A DNA stretch of 32,244 nt from an uncultured Clostridium sp. (GTDB lineage: Bacteria > Bacillota > Clostridia > TANB77 > CAG-508): the NCBI GenBank assembly GCA_946411515.1, contig CAMKEH010000013.1, positions 1 through 32,244 on the forward strand, read 5' to 3'. Position 1 is the first letter of the stretch; each line of letters opens with the position of its first letter. Shown here piece by piece: positions 17,024-26,211 of this stretch. Both the position numbers and the translations under genes were made by a program. Under the pieces are notes generated by a model. That model saw only the letters and a program-made list of their open reading frames with translations, did no database searches and was not told the origin of the DNA.

Positions 17024-18118
17024 CTATTTATATCTTATATATTTATTTTTGTTACCATCCCAATAGTATTGCGCACCACTTGAAGTTTGCCATATCTGTT
17101 GTTTAGTAGTTGTTTTTGTACCTTGTAGTGTTACTCCTTGCTTATTAATATATTTTCCTGTTCCTGTTAGTTTTTGCCCACCAACATTATTAGGTTGGTA
17201 TCCATTAGAGAATGTACCATATTTAGCATCTGGATTAATTTTACCTGAATAATAAGCTGTTGTTATAGTATTGCTTGAACCACTCGAACCACTTGAACTC
17301 CTTCCACCTGATGACCCTCCAGAACTTCTTCCACCACCTGAAGAATACATACTTGCTAGAGAAAGTTGATATTGCTTATTCCATTGCTCATCAGCGATTC
17401 TATCTCTTTCCCTTTGATATGCCATCTTTTCTTCGTACTGTCTTACTTGTTCTTTTAATGAATTTTCAGTATTAATCTGTGATAATACATCTTGCCATCT
17501 TTGATGATATCTATCCTCAGTTTCTTGTTGTTCATTAATTTGAGTTTGTAATAATGTATTTTTATATTGAAAGCCTTGTAATGATACTTCTAACTGTGTC
17601 TGTAATGCTTTATAAGCAATATCAGCTAGAGCACTATTATTAGCAAGTTGAGCTTCCTTTATAGCATTATCATATTCAAGTACCGCACGATTAAAACTAT
17701 CTCTTGCAGTTGATATTCTATTTTGATAAGTATTATACATACTTACCTGACTTGATTCACTATACCCTGTGTTAGCAAGTCCTGATGCAGCCATTTGTTC
17801 TGCATTTGCACCATACATGTTGGATTGTTTCTGCCAATCTGTATATGCTCCTGTTTGCTCTTTTAAATAATCTTTTCTTGCATATTCTTTTTGTTGATTT
17901 ATTTTTTCAATAGCAAAATCAGTGTTTGCTTGCTGTATTTCACTTTGTTTATCTGCATAATCTTTTGATGCTTGTATTTGGTCTTGATAAAACTTATCAC
18001 TTTGATTAATCATATTATTGTATGTATTATTTATATTATTAAGTGCAGTTTGTTTATCATTCTCTACTGACTTAAACCTAGCATCATTATAATTTATATC
18101 ATAATTAGGTGTTGCCAC
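17024..18118 (-). CDS. Q-rich coiled-coil internal virion protein
   Basis: 364 aa. Residues ~15-240 are an Ala/Gln/Asn-rich helical coiled coil without membrane segments (contains GYSESSQVSMYNTYQNR, ~117-133). A Gly/Ser/Arg low-complexity linker follows (~258-283), then a ~80-residue C-terminal domain with repeated Gly-Tyr strand patterns. Its position, between the nozzle-like protein and the 2181-aa protein, is where podophages encode their ejection proteins. The composition fits a protein that unfolds to leave the capsid. It may also scaffold the larger neighbour. Function is inferred from context. Confidence 0.55.
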   Translation of the reverse strand: MATPNYDINYNDARFKSVENDKQTALNNINNTYNNMINQSDKFYQDQIQASKDYADKQSEIQQANTDFAIEKINQQKEYARKDYLKEQTGAYTDWQKQSNMYGANAEQMAASGLANTGYSESSQVSMYNTYQNRISTARDSFNRAVLEYDNAIKEAQLANNSALADIAYKALQTQLEVSLQGFQYKNTLLQTQINEQQETEDRYHQRWQDVLSQINTENSLKEQVRQYEEKMAYQRERDRIADEQWNKQYQLSLASMYSSGGGRSSGGSSGGRSSSGSSGSSNTITTAYYSGKINPDAKYGTFSNGYQPNNVGGQKLTGTGKYINKQGVTLQGTKTTTKQQIWQTSSGAQYYWDGNKNKYIRYK

Positions 18119-18129
18119 TTAAATACCTC

Positions 18130-19845
18130 CTATCTTTTTATATATCCACCAACATAAGCTTCTAATGTAAACGAATATAGTTTAAATGGTTTATTACTAA
18201 CAAATCCAAGCTTAATAGACTTCCATTTTTTTTCTTTTATTCTTGCAACTACATAAGATTTACCACTTGTGTTATATTCATTTATAAAATCAAGTTGATT
18301 ATTTTCTTTAATTACAAAAAGATATATTTTATTACCATCCATATCTATTACACAACCTCGCTTATTTGTTGTTTTCTGATAATGTGGATAATTAAACTCA
18401 TCATCTGGAGTTATCCAATATGATGTTATATTTCTATTATTAGAGTCGTTTGTAAACGAATATATTCCCGTATCCGTACCAAAATAGAGAATTCCATCTT
18501 TGACCATAGTATAAGTAATTTCTTCGGATACTTTCCAATAAAAAAACTCATATTCCTTATGAGTCTCATTTGTATACATTTTTCTACTATCTGCAAGATA
18601 TATTTTACTACCAACTATTATTAGTAAATATCCTTCCCATTCTTCTAATATCATATCTTTATAATTATTTTCATCTAATAATTTAGCATCTATTAAACTT
18701 GACCTATGAGCAATTACTTGTTCTGTTGTTATATCTCCATTAATTGCTTCCATACCTCTATCACTAAAGAATACTATATCATCATTAAAATTAATTGCTG
18801 TTGCTACACAACCTGTTGATATATTTGAATGGCTACTTGGATAAACTTTCCCATACTCTGCATCTATTATTGGATTATGATAAAATACTGCAGTATTTGC
18901 TTGTGATGGCTCTTTAAATACCCATAAAGCGTTATTACCTGCTACCATACTTTTTACAGGTGATAAATCTAAACCTTCATTATAATAATCTAAATCACTA
19001 CAGTATGAAGGGTCATTTAAACTTGAGTGCCATACTGTATTAGGATAGTCTTGATTACCACTAAAGAATACTCTATTATCAAATACTGTAAGTAATGTAC
19101 ATTTCTTGATTCTATCTGAATATCCTGCTACTGTTTTCTTATATGTTATTTCTACATTAGCCTGTCCATCGGTATATGGTTCTGCTGGTGCTTGTGCAAA
19201 AGTTACAGTACCTTCTATTAAATCATAAGTAAACTCAGCTTCTGGAAGTAAGGCTACATCATTTACTTTTACAATTGGTGATACACCATCTAACCCTTTT
19301 GAATCAAGATAATATACTGTACTTTCTCCATCACCTACAAATGTATTTTTTCTCCATGCAGATAACATATTTACATCTTCATAGATAGTTCCACCACCTT
19401 GTGGTTTTCTTGCTATTGAAGTTGTTGGTATATATCCTACTACCTCACTAATAGTATCACCATCATATTTTAAGTAATTAATTCCATCCTTTATATAAAA
19501 TATATTATTAAAAATAAATGATTGACTTCTAGCAGGCTTCATACCTGTAAATAACTCTGTTTTAGTATTACCTACCATTTTATATAGTTTAGTACCACTA
19601 TGCACTATAAACATTTCTGTATTTCCTACTTTATAAAAAAAGAGTCCATATATAGTATTATCAAAACTTGATACTAATTCTATATCTGGACGTGTTTCTA
19701 TACATTTACCTAAACTGTTTTTATAATCTATCCACATATTTAAACTATCAGGGCTTCTTGTTAATGATACTTCTTTATTAGAAAAATCTACTCCTCTAAA
19801 ATTAGAATAATTTCTTGTAATTAATGTTCCTGATACTTGTGCCAT
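18130..19845 (-). CDS. Tail nozzle/stabilisation protein, beta-propeller-like
   Basis: 571 aa, almost entirely beta-strand. It opens with NFRGVDFSNKEVSLTRSPDSL, a start typical of podophage tail hub proteins that bind a target near the portal ring. Strand repeats of the type GNTEMFIVHSGTKLYKM, DNRVFFSGN and NDDIVFFSDRGMEAING follow, as in the propellers of P22 gp10 and T7 gp12. Those proteins extend the portal-adaptor channel to the short tail. Gene order (adaptor, then this, then internal proteins) supports that role. The start overlaps the adaptor stop by one base, so the two are translationally coupled. Confidence 0.72.
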   Translation of the reverse strand: MAQVSGTLITRNYSNFRGVDFSNKEVSLTRSPDSLNMWIDYKNSLGKCIETRPDIELVSSFDNTIYGLFFYKVGNTEMFIVHSGTKLYKMVGNTKTELFTGMKPARSQSFIFNNIFYIKDGINYLKYDGDTISEVVGYIPTTSIARKPQGGGTIYEDVNMLSAWRKNTFVGDGESTVYYLDSKGLDGVSPIVKVNDVALLPEAEFTYDLIEGTVTFAQAPAEPYTDGQANVEITYKKTVAGYSDRIKKCTLLTVFDNRVFFSGNQDYPNTVWHSSLNDPSYCSDLDYYNEGLDLSPVKSMVAGNNALWVFKEPSQANTAVFYHNPIIDAEYGKVYPSSHSNISTGCVATAINFNDDIVFFSDRGMEAINGDITTEQVIAHRSSLIDAKLLDENNYKDMILEEWEGYLLIIVGSKIYLADSRKMYTNETHKEYEFFYWKVSEEITYTMVKDGILYFGTDTGIYSFTNDSNNRNITSYWITPDDEFNYPHYQKTTNKRGCVIDMDGNKIYLFVIKENNQLDFINEYNTSGKSYVVARIKEKKWKSIKLGFVSNKPFKLYSFTLEAYVGGYIKR

Positions 19846-20381
19846 TAAATACCCTCTCCAATCTCAATAAATCCCATGTTATATCTAGAATCTAATTGTT
19901 GTTTCATAGTCTCATATCTTTGAGAATAGATATTACCATAAGCATTAGAAACATCACTTTTAAGTAAGTCTCCTGCAACTCCATAAGGCATAATTTCTAA
20001 TACATCATCAGTTAACTCAAATGTATAATTATCTTTTGTATTCGCTGTTATTCTATCTGGATATTTATAATAATAGATATTTACTTCTCCCTCAAAATCA
20101 TCAGGGAATATTATTTCTTTTCCAATAATATCAAATGTATTACAACCTGTTATTTTAAATACTTGATACATTTCGTCTGTCATTTCTAGTATTTTATAAT
20201 CATCAACTTCATATTCCATTTTAGCAGGTATCTTTTTTAACCTTGATAATTCAAATTGTATTTGATTAATTACATCATTTATTTTTGCTGATATATCTGG
20301 GTCATCCGTTAAGTATTCACTATTTTCATTAATCTCTTCAATTAATCTTAAAGTTTTCCTCTTCATTTCACCTAAGGTCAT
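19845..20381 (-). CDS. Head-tail adaptor (gp4/gp11-like)
   Basis: 178 aa, with a helical N-terminus (LGEMKRKTLRLIEEINENS), a central beta region and a helical C-terminus (NIYSQRYETMKQQLDSRYN). This size and helix-beta-helix pattern fit the connector proteins that dock under the portal in P22-like and T7-like phages. Its place between the coat gene and the nozzle-like gene agrees. No sequence motif proves it. Confidence 0.6.
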   Translation of the reverse strand: MTLGEMKRKTLRLIEEINENSEYLTDDPDISAKINDVINQIQFELSRLKKIPAKMEYEVDDYKILEMTDEMYQVFKITGCNTFDIIGKEIIFPDDFEGEVNIYYYKYPDRITANTKDNYTFELTDDVLEIMPYGVAGDLLKSDVSNAYGNIYSQRYETMKQQLDSRYNMGFIEIGEGI

Positions 20382-20382
20382 A

Positions 20383-20694
20383 CTATGCCTCCTTATCTAA
20401 ATCTTTAATGTTTTCTAATTCTTTTATTGCATCATTTATAGTCATAAACTCTTCTACAGGCTTTATATAACCTCTTCCTTCTTCTTCAAAGATTAATATA
20501 TCTCCTTCTTTTAAATCTATTGTTGTATGATACTCACTTTTATATCCTTCACCTACAACCTTAGTTATAGATTTAAATACTAAGTTTTCTATTGTTTGTT
20601 CTACATTATCATTCTTGTATTCTAATTTTGTATTTTTGTCTACTCTTATTCCACCGTACATATCTATACTTGGTTTTGTTATAAATCTTTGCAT
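20383..20694 (-). CDS. Hypothetical protein between coat and adaptor genes
   Basis: 103 aa, acidic and mixed alpha/beta, with an N-terminus (RFITKPSIDMYGGIRVDKN) typical of small phage structural proteins and a beta-rich middle (KEGDILIFEEEGRGYIKPVEE). Not recognised. Placed one base from the adaptor gene start and inside the morphogenesis block, so likely a minor head or head-completion protein. A ribosome binding site (GGAGAGATATA before the ATG) is present. Confidence 0.55.
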   Translation of the reverse strand: MQRFITKPSIDMYGGIRVDKNTKLEYKNDNVEQTIENLVFKSITKVVGEGYKSEYHTTIDLKEGDILIFEEEGRGYIKPVEEFMTINDAIKELENIKDLDKEA

Positions 20695-20754
20695 TATATC
20701 TCTCCTTCGGTCATGTTTATAGGAGTTACACCTATATTATCTACTAACATGATT

Positions 20755-20771
20755 TGAGGGTATAACCCTCA
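20755..20771 (-). terminator. Hairpin downstream of the coat gene
   Basis: TGAGGGT-TAT-ACCCTCA, a perfect 7-bp stem with a 3-nt loop, 4-20 bases past the coat protein stop. No T-run follows on the minus strand, so it is more likely an mRNA-stabilising 3' structure or a weak attenuator that keeps coat message high relative to downstream genes. The 20695-20775 gap otherwise contains only the ribosome binding site of the next gene. Confidence 0.4.
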
Positions 20772-20775
20772 TTAA

Positions 20776-21606
20776 TTATGCTGCTAAAGGTACTTTAACA
20801 ACTTGAATACGTGCTTCATCAATTACTTTTGAACCAAATGTATCAAGTCCACGAACGATATCTTTGAATCTCTTCTCAGAACGTAGTGCCTCAACTTCAT
20901 TGATTTGTCCTGCAAATGCAATTGCTTTTTTACCACGGACATCACAATAAGCATATTTAGTAGCTCCACTTGTGTCCTTTGCCATATTATTTGACATAAT
21001 TACATCAAAACCATCATAAACACCAACAATACCCTTTTTAATATATTCTGGGTTGTTTGTTGATAATGTAATTAATTGATTTTTAAAGATGTTATATACA
21101 TCTGGAGTTATTTCAATTACTCCCTCTTCATCAAAGTTTCTTTCACGCAAAGCAACAATTGCTGAATCAATTGCAGTTTTAACATTAGCCTCAGTTCTAC
21201 CTGCTGCAGTTGTTACGTTTGCTGCAGTTGTTACACCTTTGATTAAATTAGCAACATAAGTATCTCTTGCTACTGCTAATCCGTGTACAGCTTTTTCCTG
21301 ATATTTTTCTTTTAATCCAGGTACTGATTGTGCTTGATTAATATCATCAACGTAGAATGCAAAATAATTTGCTTGGTCTATTGTTAATGTTTGACCTCTA
21401 TCACTCATCTCCTCAATTGTAATATCAGTTGAACTATTATAAGTTCCTATAGTTGGTTCACCAACTCCTAATATTTTTACAGATTGTGCATATTTACAAT
21501 CTCCTTCGTAGTCTCTTAAACAGTTATCGACTAGCTTACATTTTAATTCAAGGTCATCTTGAATCTTCTTACTCCAAATTGTTTGGATAAAATTTGTTAC
21601 TGCCAT
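20776..21606 (-). CDS. Major capsid (coat) protein
   Basis: 276 aa. Identified mainly by position, directly after a scaffold-like gene and before the connector genes. The pattern also fits: an N-terminal helical arm (IQTIWSKKIQDDLELKCKLV), a strand region with VKILGVGEPTIGTY, a spine-like helix around QSVPGLKEKYQEKAVHGLAVARD, then VIEITPDVYNIFKNQL and a C-terminal strand region ending in VIDEARIQVVKVPLA. These are features of HK97-fold coats. It is short for a P22-type coat (430 aa) and lacks an obvious insertion domain. Strong ribosome binding site (GAGGAG) before the ATG. Confidence 0.82.
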   Translation of the reverse strand: MAVTNFIQTIWSKKIQDDLELKCKLVDNCLRDYEGDCKYAQSVKILGVGEPTIGTYNSSTDITIEEMSDRGQTLTIDQANYFAFYVDDINQAQSVPGLKEKYQEKAVHGLAVARDTYVANLIKGVTTAANVTTAAGRTEANVKTAIDSAIVALRERNFDEEGVIEITPDVYNIFKNQLITLSTNNPEYIKKGIVGVYDGFDVIMSNNMAKDTSGATKYAYCDVRGKKAIAFAGQINEVEALRSEKRFKDIVRGLDTFGSKVIDEARIQVVKVPLAA

Positions 21607-21646
21607 ATTATTTCATCTCCTCTTTCTAATACCAAAAAAAGTATGA

Positions 21647-22477
21647 TTACCATTTAAGCATAGATTTTTCAACAGCCTTATATAGTTCGGGATTTTTATC
21701 AAAATCGCTTTTAGTAAATTTTAAAGCTTCATCCCTTGTATAAAAGTCTTTTACTCCACTATCTTTTTCTTTGGTATTTTTCATACTTCCAATTGTTTCA
21801 ACCTTTGGCGTAGGTTTAAACTTTAAATACATTTCATATTTATCCTTCATTGATAACGATGGATTAAGTTTTTTAGAGAACTCTTTAAAATCATTAGTAT
21901 CAGTATCTTTTCCAATACCTAGTGATTTCAACTCACGTTCTTCTTCAACTTTTTTTCTTTCCTCTGCTAATTTTTGAAAGATTATTCTGTCTCTTTTAGA
22001 CATGTTTTCAACACCAATACCAGCAAGTCTATCTACCTCTTCAACTAAATCATCATATCCAGAATCAATAATCTCCTCAGCTTCTGCTTTTGCAAGTATT
22101 TCTGTGTCTCTTTCAGAATATTGATAAGTAGGTATTTGTACACCTTCTTCTTTATAGTAGTTTTCAAGTTCAGTTACAGCATCTTCAAAGTTATCTTTTT
22201 GAAGTCCTGCTTTTAAAACTGTCTCTGCCCTACCATATTTTTTCTCATATTCTCTTCTTATTTTTGCTTCTTTACGAGCAAGTTTTTTTGCGACCATTTC
22301 ATCTACTTGGTCTTTAGTAAATGTTGGCTCTTGTGGTTCTTCAACTACTTCTTCAGTATTTTCCACGTCTGTACTCTTTACTGATTCATCTTCTCCACCT
22401 TCAACAATTTCTTCTGTAGTTTGTTCTTCTACGTTTTCAGTAACATCTGTTACAGGTTCTTTTGCTTCTTCAAACAT
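21647..22477 (-). CDS. Capsid scaffolding protein
   Basis: 276 aa, very acidic N-terminus (Glu/Asp/Val/Thr-rich, 1-55), then a long charged coiled-coil-prone region (QVDEMVAKKLARKEAKIRRE at ~58-77) and a basic C-terminus (~235-276). Acidic, helical, low-complexity proteins encoded just before the coat gene are internal scaffolds that direct shell assembly and then leave. The basic C-terminal end is where scaffolds usually bind coat protein. No protease domain is visible, so it probably exits intact or is cut by a host enzyme. Confidence 0.78.
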   Translation of the reverse strand: MFEEAKEPVTDVTENVEEQTTEEIVEGGEDESVKSTDVENTEEVVEEPQEPTFTKDQVDEMVAKKLARKEAKIRREYEKKYGRAETVLKAGLQKDNFEDAVTELENYYKEEGVQIPTYQYSERDTEILAKAEAEEIIDSGYDDLVEEVDRLAGIGVENMSKRDRIIFQKLAEERKKVEEERELKSLGIGKDTDTNDFKEFSKKLNPSLSMKDKYEMYLKFKPTPKVETIGSMKNTKEKDSGVKDFYTRDEALKFTKSDFDKNPELYKAVEKSMLKW

Positions 22478-22604
22478 ATTTACCTCCTATTTTTTCGTTT
22501 GTGTTTGCTTCACAAAAACCGCATCTTTTAAAGACATAAGGCTTGGTCTTTATTAAGTCTAGCGAACCGTAGTTACTTGCTAGAGCACATATAAAAAAGC
22601 ACTA
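22478..22604 (-). promoter_or_regulatory. Structured 127-nt leader between portal and scaffold genes
   Basis: No supported gene lies here. On the minus strand two inverted repeats follow the portal terminator hairpin: TCTAGC...GCTAGA with a 15-nt loop and AAAGAC...GTCTTT with a 10-nt loop, then the scaffold ribosome binding site AGGAGG. Most late genes in this operon are separated by about 0-15 bases, so this gap stands out. Likely a processing, attenuation or translational control element for scaffold and coat synthesis. Confidence 0.4.
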
Positions 22605-22615
22605 TTATTGTGCTT
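22593..22615 (-). terminator. Partial terminator overlapping the portal stop codon
   Basis: AAGCAC-AATAATA-GTGCTT followed by TTTT on the minus strand. The portal TAA stop is in the loop. It is a short (6-bp) stem, so read-through is expected; it would reduce portal-region transcription relative to an additional downstream signal, or act only as a 3' end for the upstream message. Confidence 0.5.
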
Positions 22616-24332
22616 CATTATCAATAGGTTGTTCTTGTTCTTGACTAGATTCTGTAATATCATTTATCTGACTAGCCTGTGCAGTTGCATCTTGTCCTAA
22701 GAATTGACCTACTCGTTGTTTCATCAATTGAGCCTGTGCATTTAACATAGCAATCTTTTCTTGTTCTTCTTCTTCAAGTTTAATTGCCTCTTCTAACTTC
22801 TGCTTAGGCATTACTGATTCATCATCAAGCAGATTAGTATATATCTTTAATTCTGGCAGTCTTTCATGACTAAACATTCCAGCTTTGAACATATTTTCAA
22901 TACTCATCTCTTGTGCATATTTATCAAGTGCACCTTTTGGAGTTATATCAACTTTAACAGATGCTTGTAATTCCTTTAATGATTCTTGTGGAATATTTAC
23001 TACATTAATTGTATCTTCTCCAGTCTCTGGGTCTGTAATTTCTTCTTCTAATTTTAATCCCTCAGAGTTATAAACAATCATCATATCAAGCCATATCTTT
23101 GCTAAATCTTCAATAAAATTCTGATATGCTTCTTTTTGCTCTGTCATATTATTTTGTGATGCTCTTTGTACTGCAAGTATTGCTCTACCTGATGCATCTT
23201 CTGGATTTACACCACCTGTTGCAACTTCTCCTGCTCCTGCTAAATCTCTTGTTACTTGAATTAAATCATCTTGTAGTTGTTTAACATCAGGTGACATTTG
23301 TGCTGGCGGAAGTGATGATATAACATTCCTTACATCTTCAACTCTCATTCCACCACGAACTTTAATATTTCCACCAACTTGGTCAAGTGCTGATGGATTA
23401 GCAATCTTATCTATATCAACAACCTTTTGTGGATATGCCTGATATTTAACCGTTAATACTCTTCTAACTTCAGTTCTATTAACTTCAATCTGATTTGGTA
23501 TTAAAAATCTAACTTCTCCTTCACCACGAGCAGAACCTTCTTTTTCTTCCCAATTAAAATGTGCAATTGGATAATATGTAAGTCCACTATCAGTATCTTT
23601 CTTTAATTCAACCCATCTTGTTGATTTACTAAAATGTACTGTTCCATCTTTCTTATACATTTTAGTTATTAAAGTTACCATATTGTCTAATTCAATTTTA
23701 GAGGCTTCTCCAGATTCTTCAAAGTTATCATTATCTCCTATAATAAATTTAATTTTCTCTTCTGATACGCCTTCTTTTCGTGCCATATCAATGGCATTTG
23801 ATACAGGTATTCTTTTTCTTATCAAGATGTATGGTTGTGATTGTATATCGTCATCATTCTCATTGCCATAATAAATATCATTCTTTTTTATAATTTCATT
23901 TAAAGGCATTTGATTATCTTCATCATAGTCTACATAGATAATACCTTCATCATTAATAGCACCATCTTTAGTAACTCTTCTACCTTTAAAGTCCATTTTA
24001 TCTTTTTCCCAGATTTTAGATGCTTTATTATTAAGCATTTCACATATCTTTTCTGCTTGCTTTCTAAACTCACTATTCTCATAGTTTTGAGAAGAATATA
24101 CAATAGCATAAAGATTATCATGTATTACTGCAACTTTATACTTTACTATTGGTTTAATAAAGTTCTTTTGTACTGGCTCTACATCACCAAGTTTAGCCTT
24201 ACCCCATTGATTACCATTGTACATGCGGTAATTTCTATCAGTATCAACATATATTCCCGTTAATCTATGGTAATTCCTACCTTTTTCATATAATGCCCAT
24301 GTCGGTGTTTGTTTTATTTCTTCATTATCCAT
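22605..24332 (-). CDS. Portal protein, P22-like
   Basis: 575 aa ring protein at the unique capsid vertex through which DNA enters and leaves. Seen: N-terminal aromatic-rich start with YRMYNGNQWG (~36-45), the wing region with IAHFNWEEKEGSARGEGEVRF (around 260-285), a long helical stem/crown with LAGAGEVATGGVNPEDASGRA (~365-385), and a Gln/Glu-rich helical C-terminus (~500-575) that may form a barrel. The NPEDASGRAI segment is characteristic of portals of this group. It lies directly after terminase with two small genes between, in the normal packaging order. Confidence 0.88.
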   Translation of the reverse strand: MDNEEIKQTPTWALYEKGRNYHRLTGIYVDTDRNYRMYNGNQWGKAKLGDVEPVQKNFIKPIVKYKVAVIHDNLYAIVYSSQNYENSEFRKQAEKICEMLNNKASKIWEKDKMDFKGRRVTKDGAINDEGIIYVDYDEDNQMPLNEIIKKNDIYYGNENDDDIQSQPYILIRKRIPVSNAIDMARKEGVSEEKIKFIIGDNDNFEESGEASKIELDNMVTLITKMYKKDGTVHFSKSTRWVELKKDTDSGLTYYPIAHFNWEEKEGSARGEGEVRFLIPNQIEVNRTEVRRVLTVKYQAYPQKVVDIDKIANPSALDQVGGNIKVRGGMRVEDVRNVISSLPPAQMSPDVKQLQDDLIQVTRDLAGAGEVATGGVNPEDASGRAILAVQRASQNNMTEQKEAYQNFIEDLAKIWLDMMIVYNSEGLKLEEEITDPETGEDTINVVNIPQESLKELQASVKVDITPKGALDKYAQEMSIENMFKAGMFSHERLPELKIYTNLLDDESVMPKQKLEEAIKLEEEEQEKIAMLNAQAQLMKQRVGQFLGQDATAQASQINDITESSQEQEQPIDNEAQ

Positions 24333-24342
24333 ACTTTACCTC

Positions 24343-24603
24343 CTACATTGGCACATCTTCTTGTCCATTATCTGTACCATCATATCTTTCTATATTCCTA
24401 AGTATTGTTTCAACCTTATTTTTTTCTTTTTCACTTTCTAATTTCTCTTGGTGTTCTTTATATATATTCATAGGATTCAATTTACTAATACTTGGAGTTT
24501 TAATATTCTCTCCTTTTATAACTGTTTGTCCTACTTTTGCACCAATAAAAAAGCACACTATACAAAGTATGCCTATAACTAATACTAAAAATATTGTCTC
24601 CAT
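24343..24603 (-). CDS. Small N-terminally anchored membrane protein
   Basis: 86 aa. Residues 3-30 (IFLVLVIGILCIVCFFIGAKVG) form one membrane segment near the N-terminus; the rest is charged and ends with NIERYDGTDNGQEDVPM. Small proteins with a membrane anchor and an ERYDGT...GQEDVP tail are common between terminase and portal genes of Gram-positive phages, but their role is unknown. Its ATG shares a base with the stop of the preceding 36-aa gene (TAATG), so it is translationally coupled. Confidence 0.65.
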   Translation of the reverse strand: METIFLVLVIGILCIVCFFIGAKVGQTVIKGENIKTPSISKLNPMNIYKEHQEKLESEKEKNKVETILRNIERYDGTDNGQEDVPM

Positions 24604-24713
24604 TACTTATCACCTTTTTTAGTTTTAACTGCTTTTATTTTAATTTCTTTTGCTTTTTTATCTTTTTCTAATTCTAAACTTTTTAAGTATTCTCTTAATA
24701 CTGCTTTCTTCAT
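24603..24713 (-). CDS. 36-aa Lys-rich peptide between terminase and portal
   Basis: A very basic helical peptide (MKKAVLREYLKSLELEKDK..., ending KTKKGDK) with a perfect AGGAGG (24720-24725) 6 nt before its ATG, and a TAATG overlap with the next gene. The site strength and coupling make it a likely real gene although it is shorter than usual calling limits. It resembles no family I know; a nucleic-acid or partner-binding helix is possible. Confidence 0.6.
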   Translation of the reverse strand: MKKAVLREYLKSLELEKDKKAKEIKIKAVKTKKGDK

Positions 24714-24723
24714 TAAATACCTC

Positions 24724-26211
24724 CTATATAATTGTTATTTTCTCTCCATAATCATATTTTATTTCATTATTCTTCTCAATATTAAAATGATATTGCGGAT
24801 TAACCGTTACAGGTTCTTCGCTAAATACTACTTGATTTCTTATTTCATAAGCAATAGCAAGCCCCATCATTTGGTCATCATGCCCACCATCTGGTGCTTC
24901 TATTCTTCCTTTCTCATTTCTTATTATTGTTAATAACTCTTCAAGTGTATCTTTATCGTTTAGCAAATCAACATGTTCTCTTACTATCTCTATTAAACTT
25001 GATAGTATAGTCGGTCTTGTAATAGATGTTGTCTTAAATCCGAACCTCTTTTCTGTTTTACCAGTATATTCATCTATTTTCTCTCTTACATATTGATTAC
25101 TATATCCCAATCTTGTTAATTCTCTTATAGGAAAACTATCAAAGTTAGCTTCAATTCCAATTAGTGCTTCTTCTTTAATTCCATATCTATTTGGTGTTGC
25201 ATAATACTTGCCTAAACAATACATCTGTTTAACGTATTGGTCTGCATCAAATTGGTGTTTTAGTACTGCGACTTGTTTACCAGACTTTGCATCTAATACG
25301 TGCCCTGTGAAGTAATCAGAACCTTCTCCAGCAGTATCTCCACCTATACAATATTTTGTTATCTTTGGTGAATTAGGTAGTTCATAGATATTAATATATC
25401 CATTACTATCATTTAACCATTTAATATTAGTTATCTTATTACCATCATAATCATAGATAAAATATCCCGTCTTTAATGGTTTAGGTATTATATCTAATCT
25501 TTTTGTAATTGCTTTAGCATCAAATACAGTCTTACCTACTATACCCCAATGTCCTAAAGCATATACTTCATAAGTATATTCATCAGTATATTTTAAATCT
25601 TCTAATGCTTTTCTATCATCATCAGTTAAGAATTTATTATCTTTATATGTACTAAAACAAACAGTTGCAAGTTTACTATCTATAAAGTGTTTCTTTATCC
25701 AATGCTGTATATTTATTGGATTAAAACTTAATACCATTTGTTTTTTACTTTTTCCACCACGTAAACGTACTTTCAACTGATTTATATCTGCCTCTTGAGT
25801 TTCTGTTGCTTCTTCTACCCAAATGTCAGTTAATTCACCATTTTCAAATGTGATAGATTTTATCTTCTCTACATCATCTAGTCCTGCAAATGCTACCTCA
25901 TTTCCTGTAAATAAGCATTTTATTCTCATATCTGATTCATTTACTTTAAAATGTTTAGATAGATTCCAATTACTAATTACTTGCTTTAATAATGGAAATG
26001 TACTTTTTCTATTTGTATCGCCTGTTTTACGTACAACCAATAAATTGCATCTATTTGGATGTATTAATTTATATATATATCTTTGAGCAATAAAATAACT
26101 CTTACCAGATGAGCCACCACCATAGAATATTAAATATCTATCATAGTTTTCTAAATATGGAATATATATATCATTAAATACATTCTTAGATATTTTTATA
26201 TTTACATTCAT
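24724..26211 (-). CDS. terL: Terminase large subunit
   Basis: DNA packaging motor ATPase and nuclease, 495 aa. ATPase: Walker A GGGSSGKS (31-38), Walker B with catalytic Glu in DIWVEEAT (129-136), coupling motif LSFNP (161-165). RNase H-like nuclease: Asp292 in GGDTAGEGSDY, the acidic GIEANFDS (~352-359), and DGGHDDQ (~447-453). Length and all motifs are normal. It would dock on the portal, fill the capsid and cut the DNA. Preceded by the small subunit with a one-base overlap, so made with it in a fixed ratio. Confidence 0.96.
   Translation of the reverse strand: MNVNIKISKNVFNDIYIPYLENYDRYLIFYGGGSSGKSYFIAQRYIYKLIHPNRCNLLVVRKTGDTNRKSTFPLLKQVISNWNLSKHFKVNESDMRIKCLFTGNEVAFAGLDDVEKIKSITFENGELTDIWVEEATETQEADINQLKVRLRGGKSKKQMVLSFNPINIQHWIKKHFIDSKLATVCFSTYKDNKFLTDDDRKALEDLKYTDEYTYEVYALGHWGIVGKTVFDAKAITKRLDIIPKPLKTGYFIYDYDGNKITNIKWLNDSNGYINIYELPNSPKITKYCIGGDTAGEGSDYFTGHVLDAKSGKQVAVLKHQFDADQYVKQMYCLGKYYATPNRYGIKEEALIGIEANFDSFPIRELTRLGYSNQYVREKIDEYTGKTEKRFGFKTTSITRPTILSSLIEIVREHVDLLNDKDTLEELLTIIRNEKGRIEAPDGGHDDQMMGLAIAYEIRNQVVFSEEPVTVNPQYHFNIEKNNEIKYDYGEKITII

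Noticed and set aside
22486..22536. 16-codon ATG frame before the scaffold gene
   Set aside because: No ribosome binding site of its own and its end runs into the scaffold initiation region.
22478..22604. Stop-free continuation of the portal frame after TAA-TAG on the minus strand, with a zinc-knuckle-like RCGFCEAN
   Set aside because: No start codon in the frame, two consecutive stops and a terminator before it; dual stop read-through is unlikely. Probably chance in AT-rich DNA.
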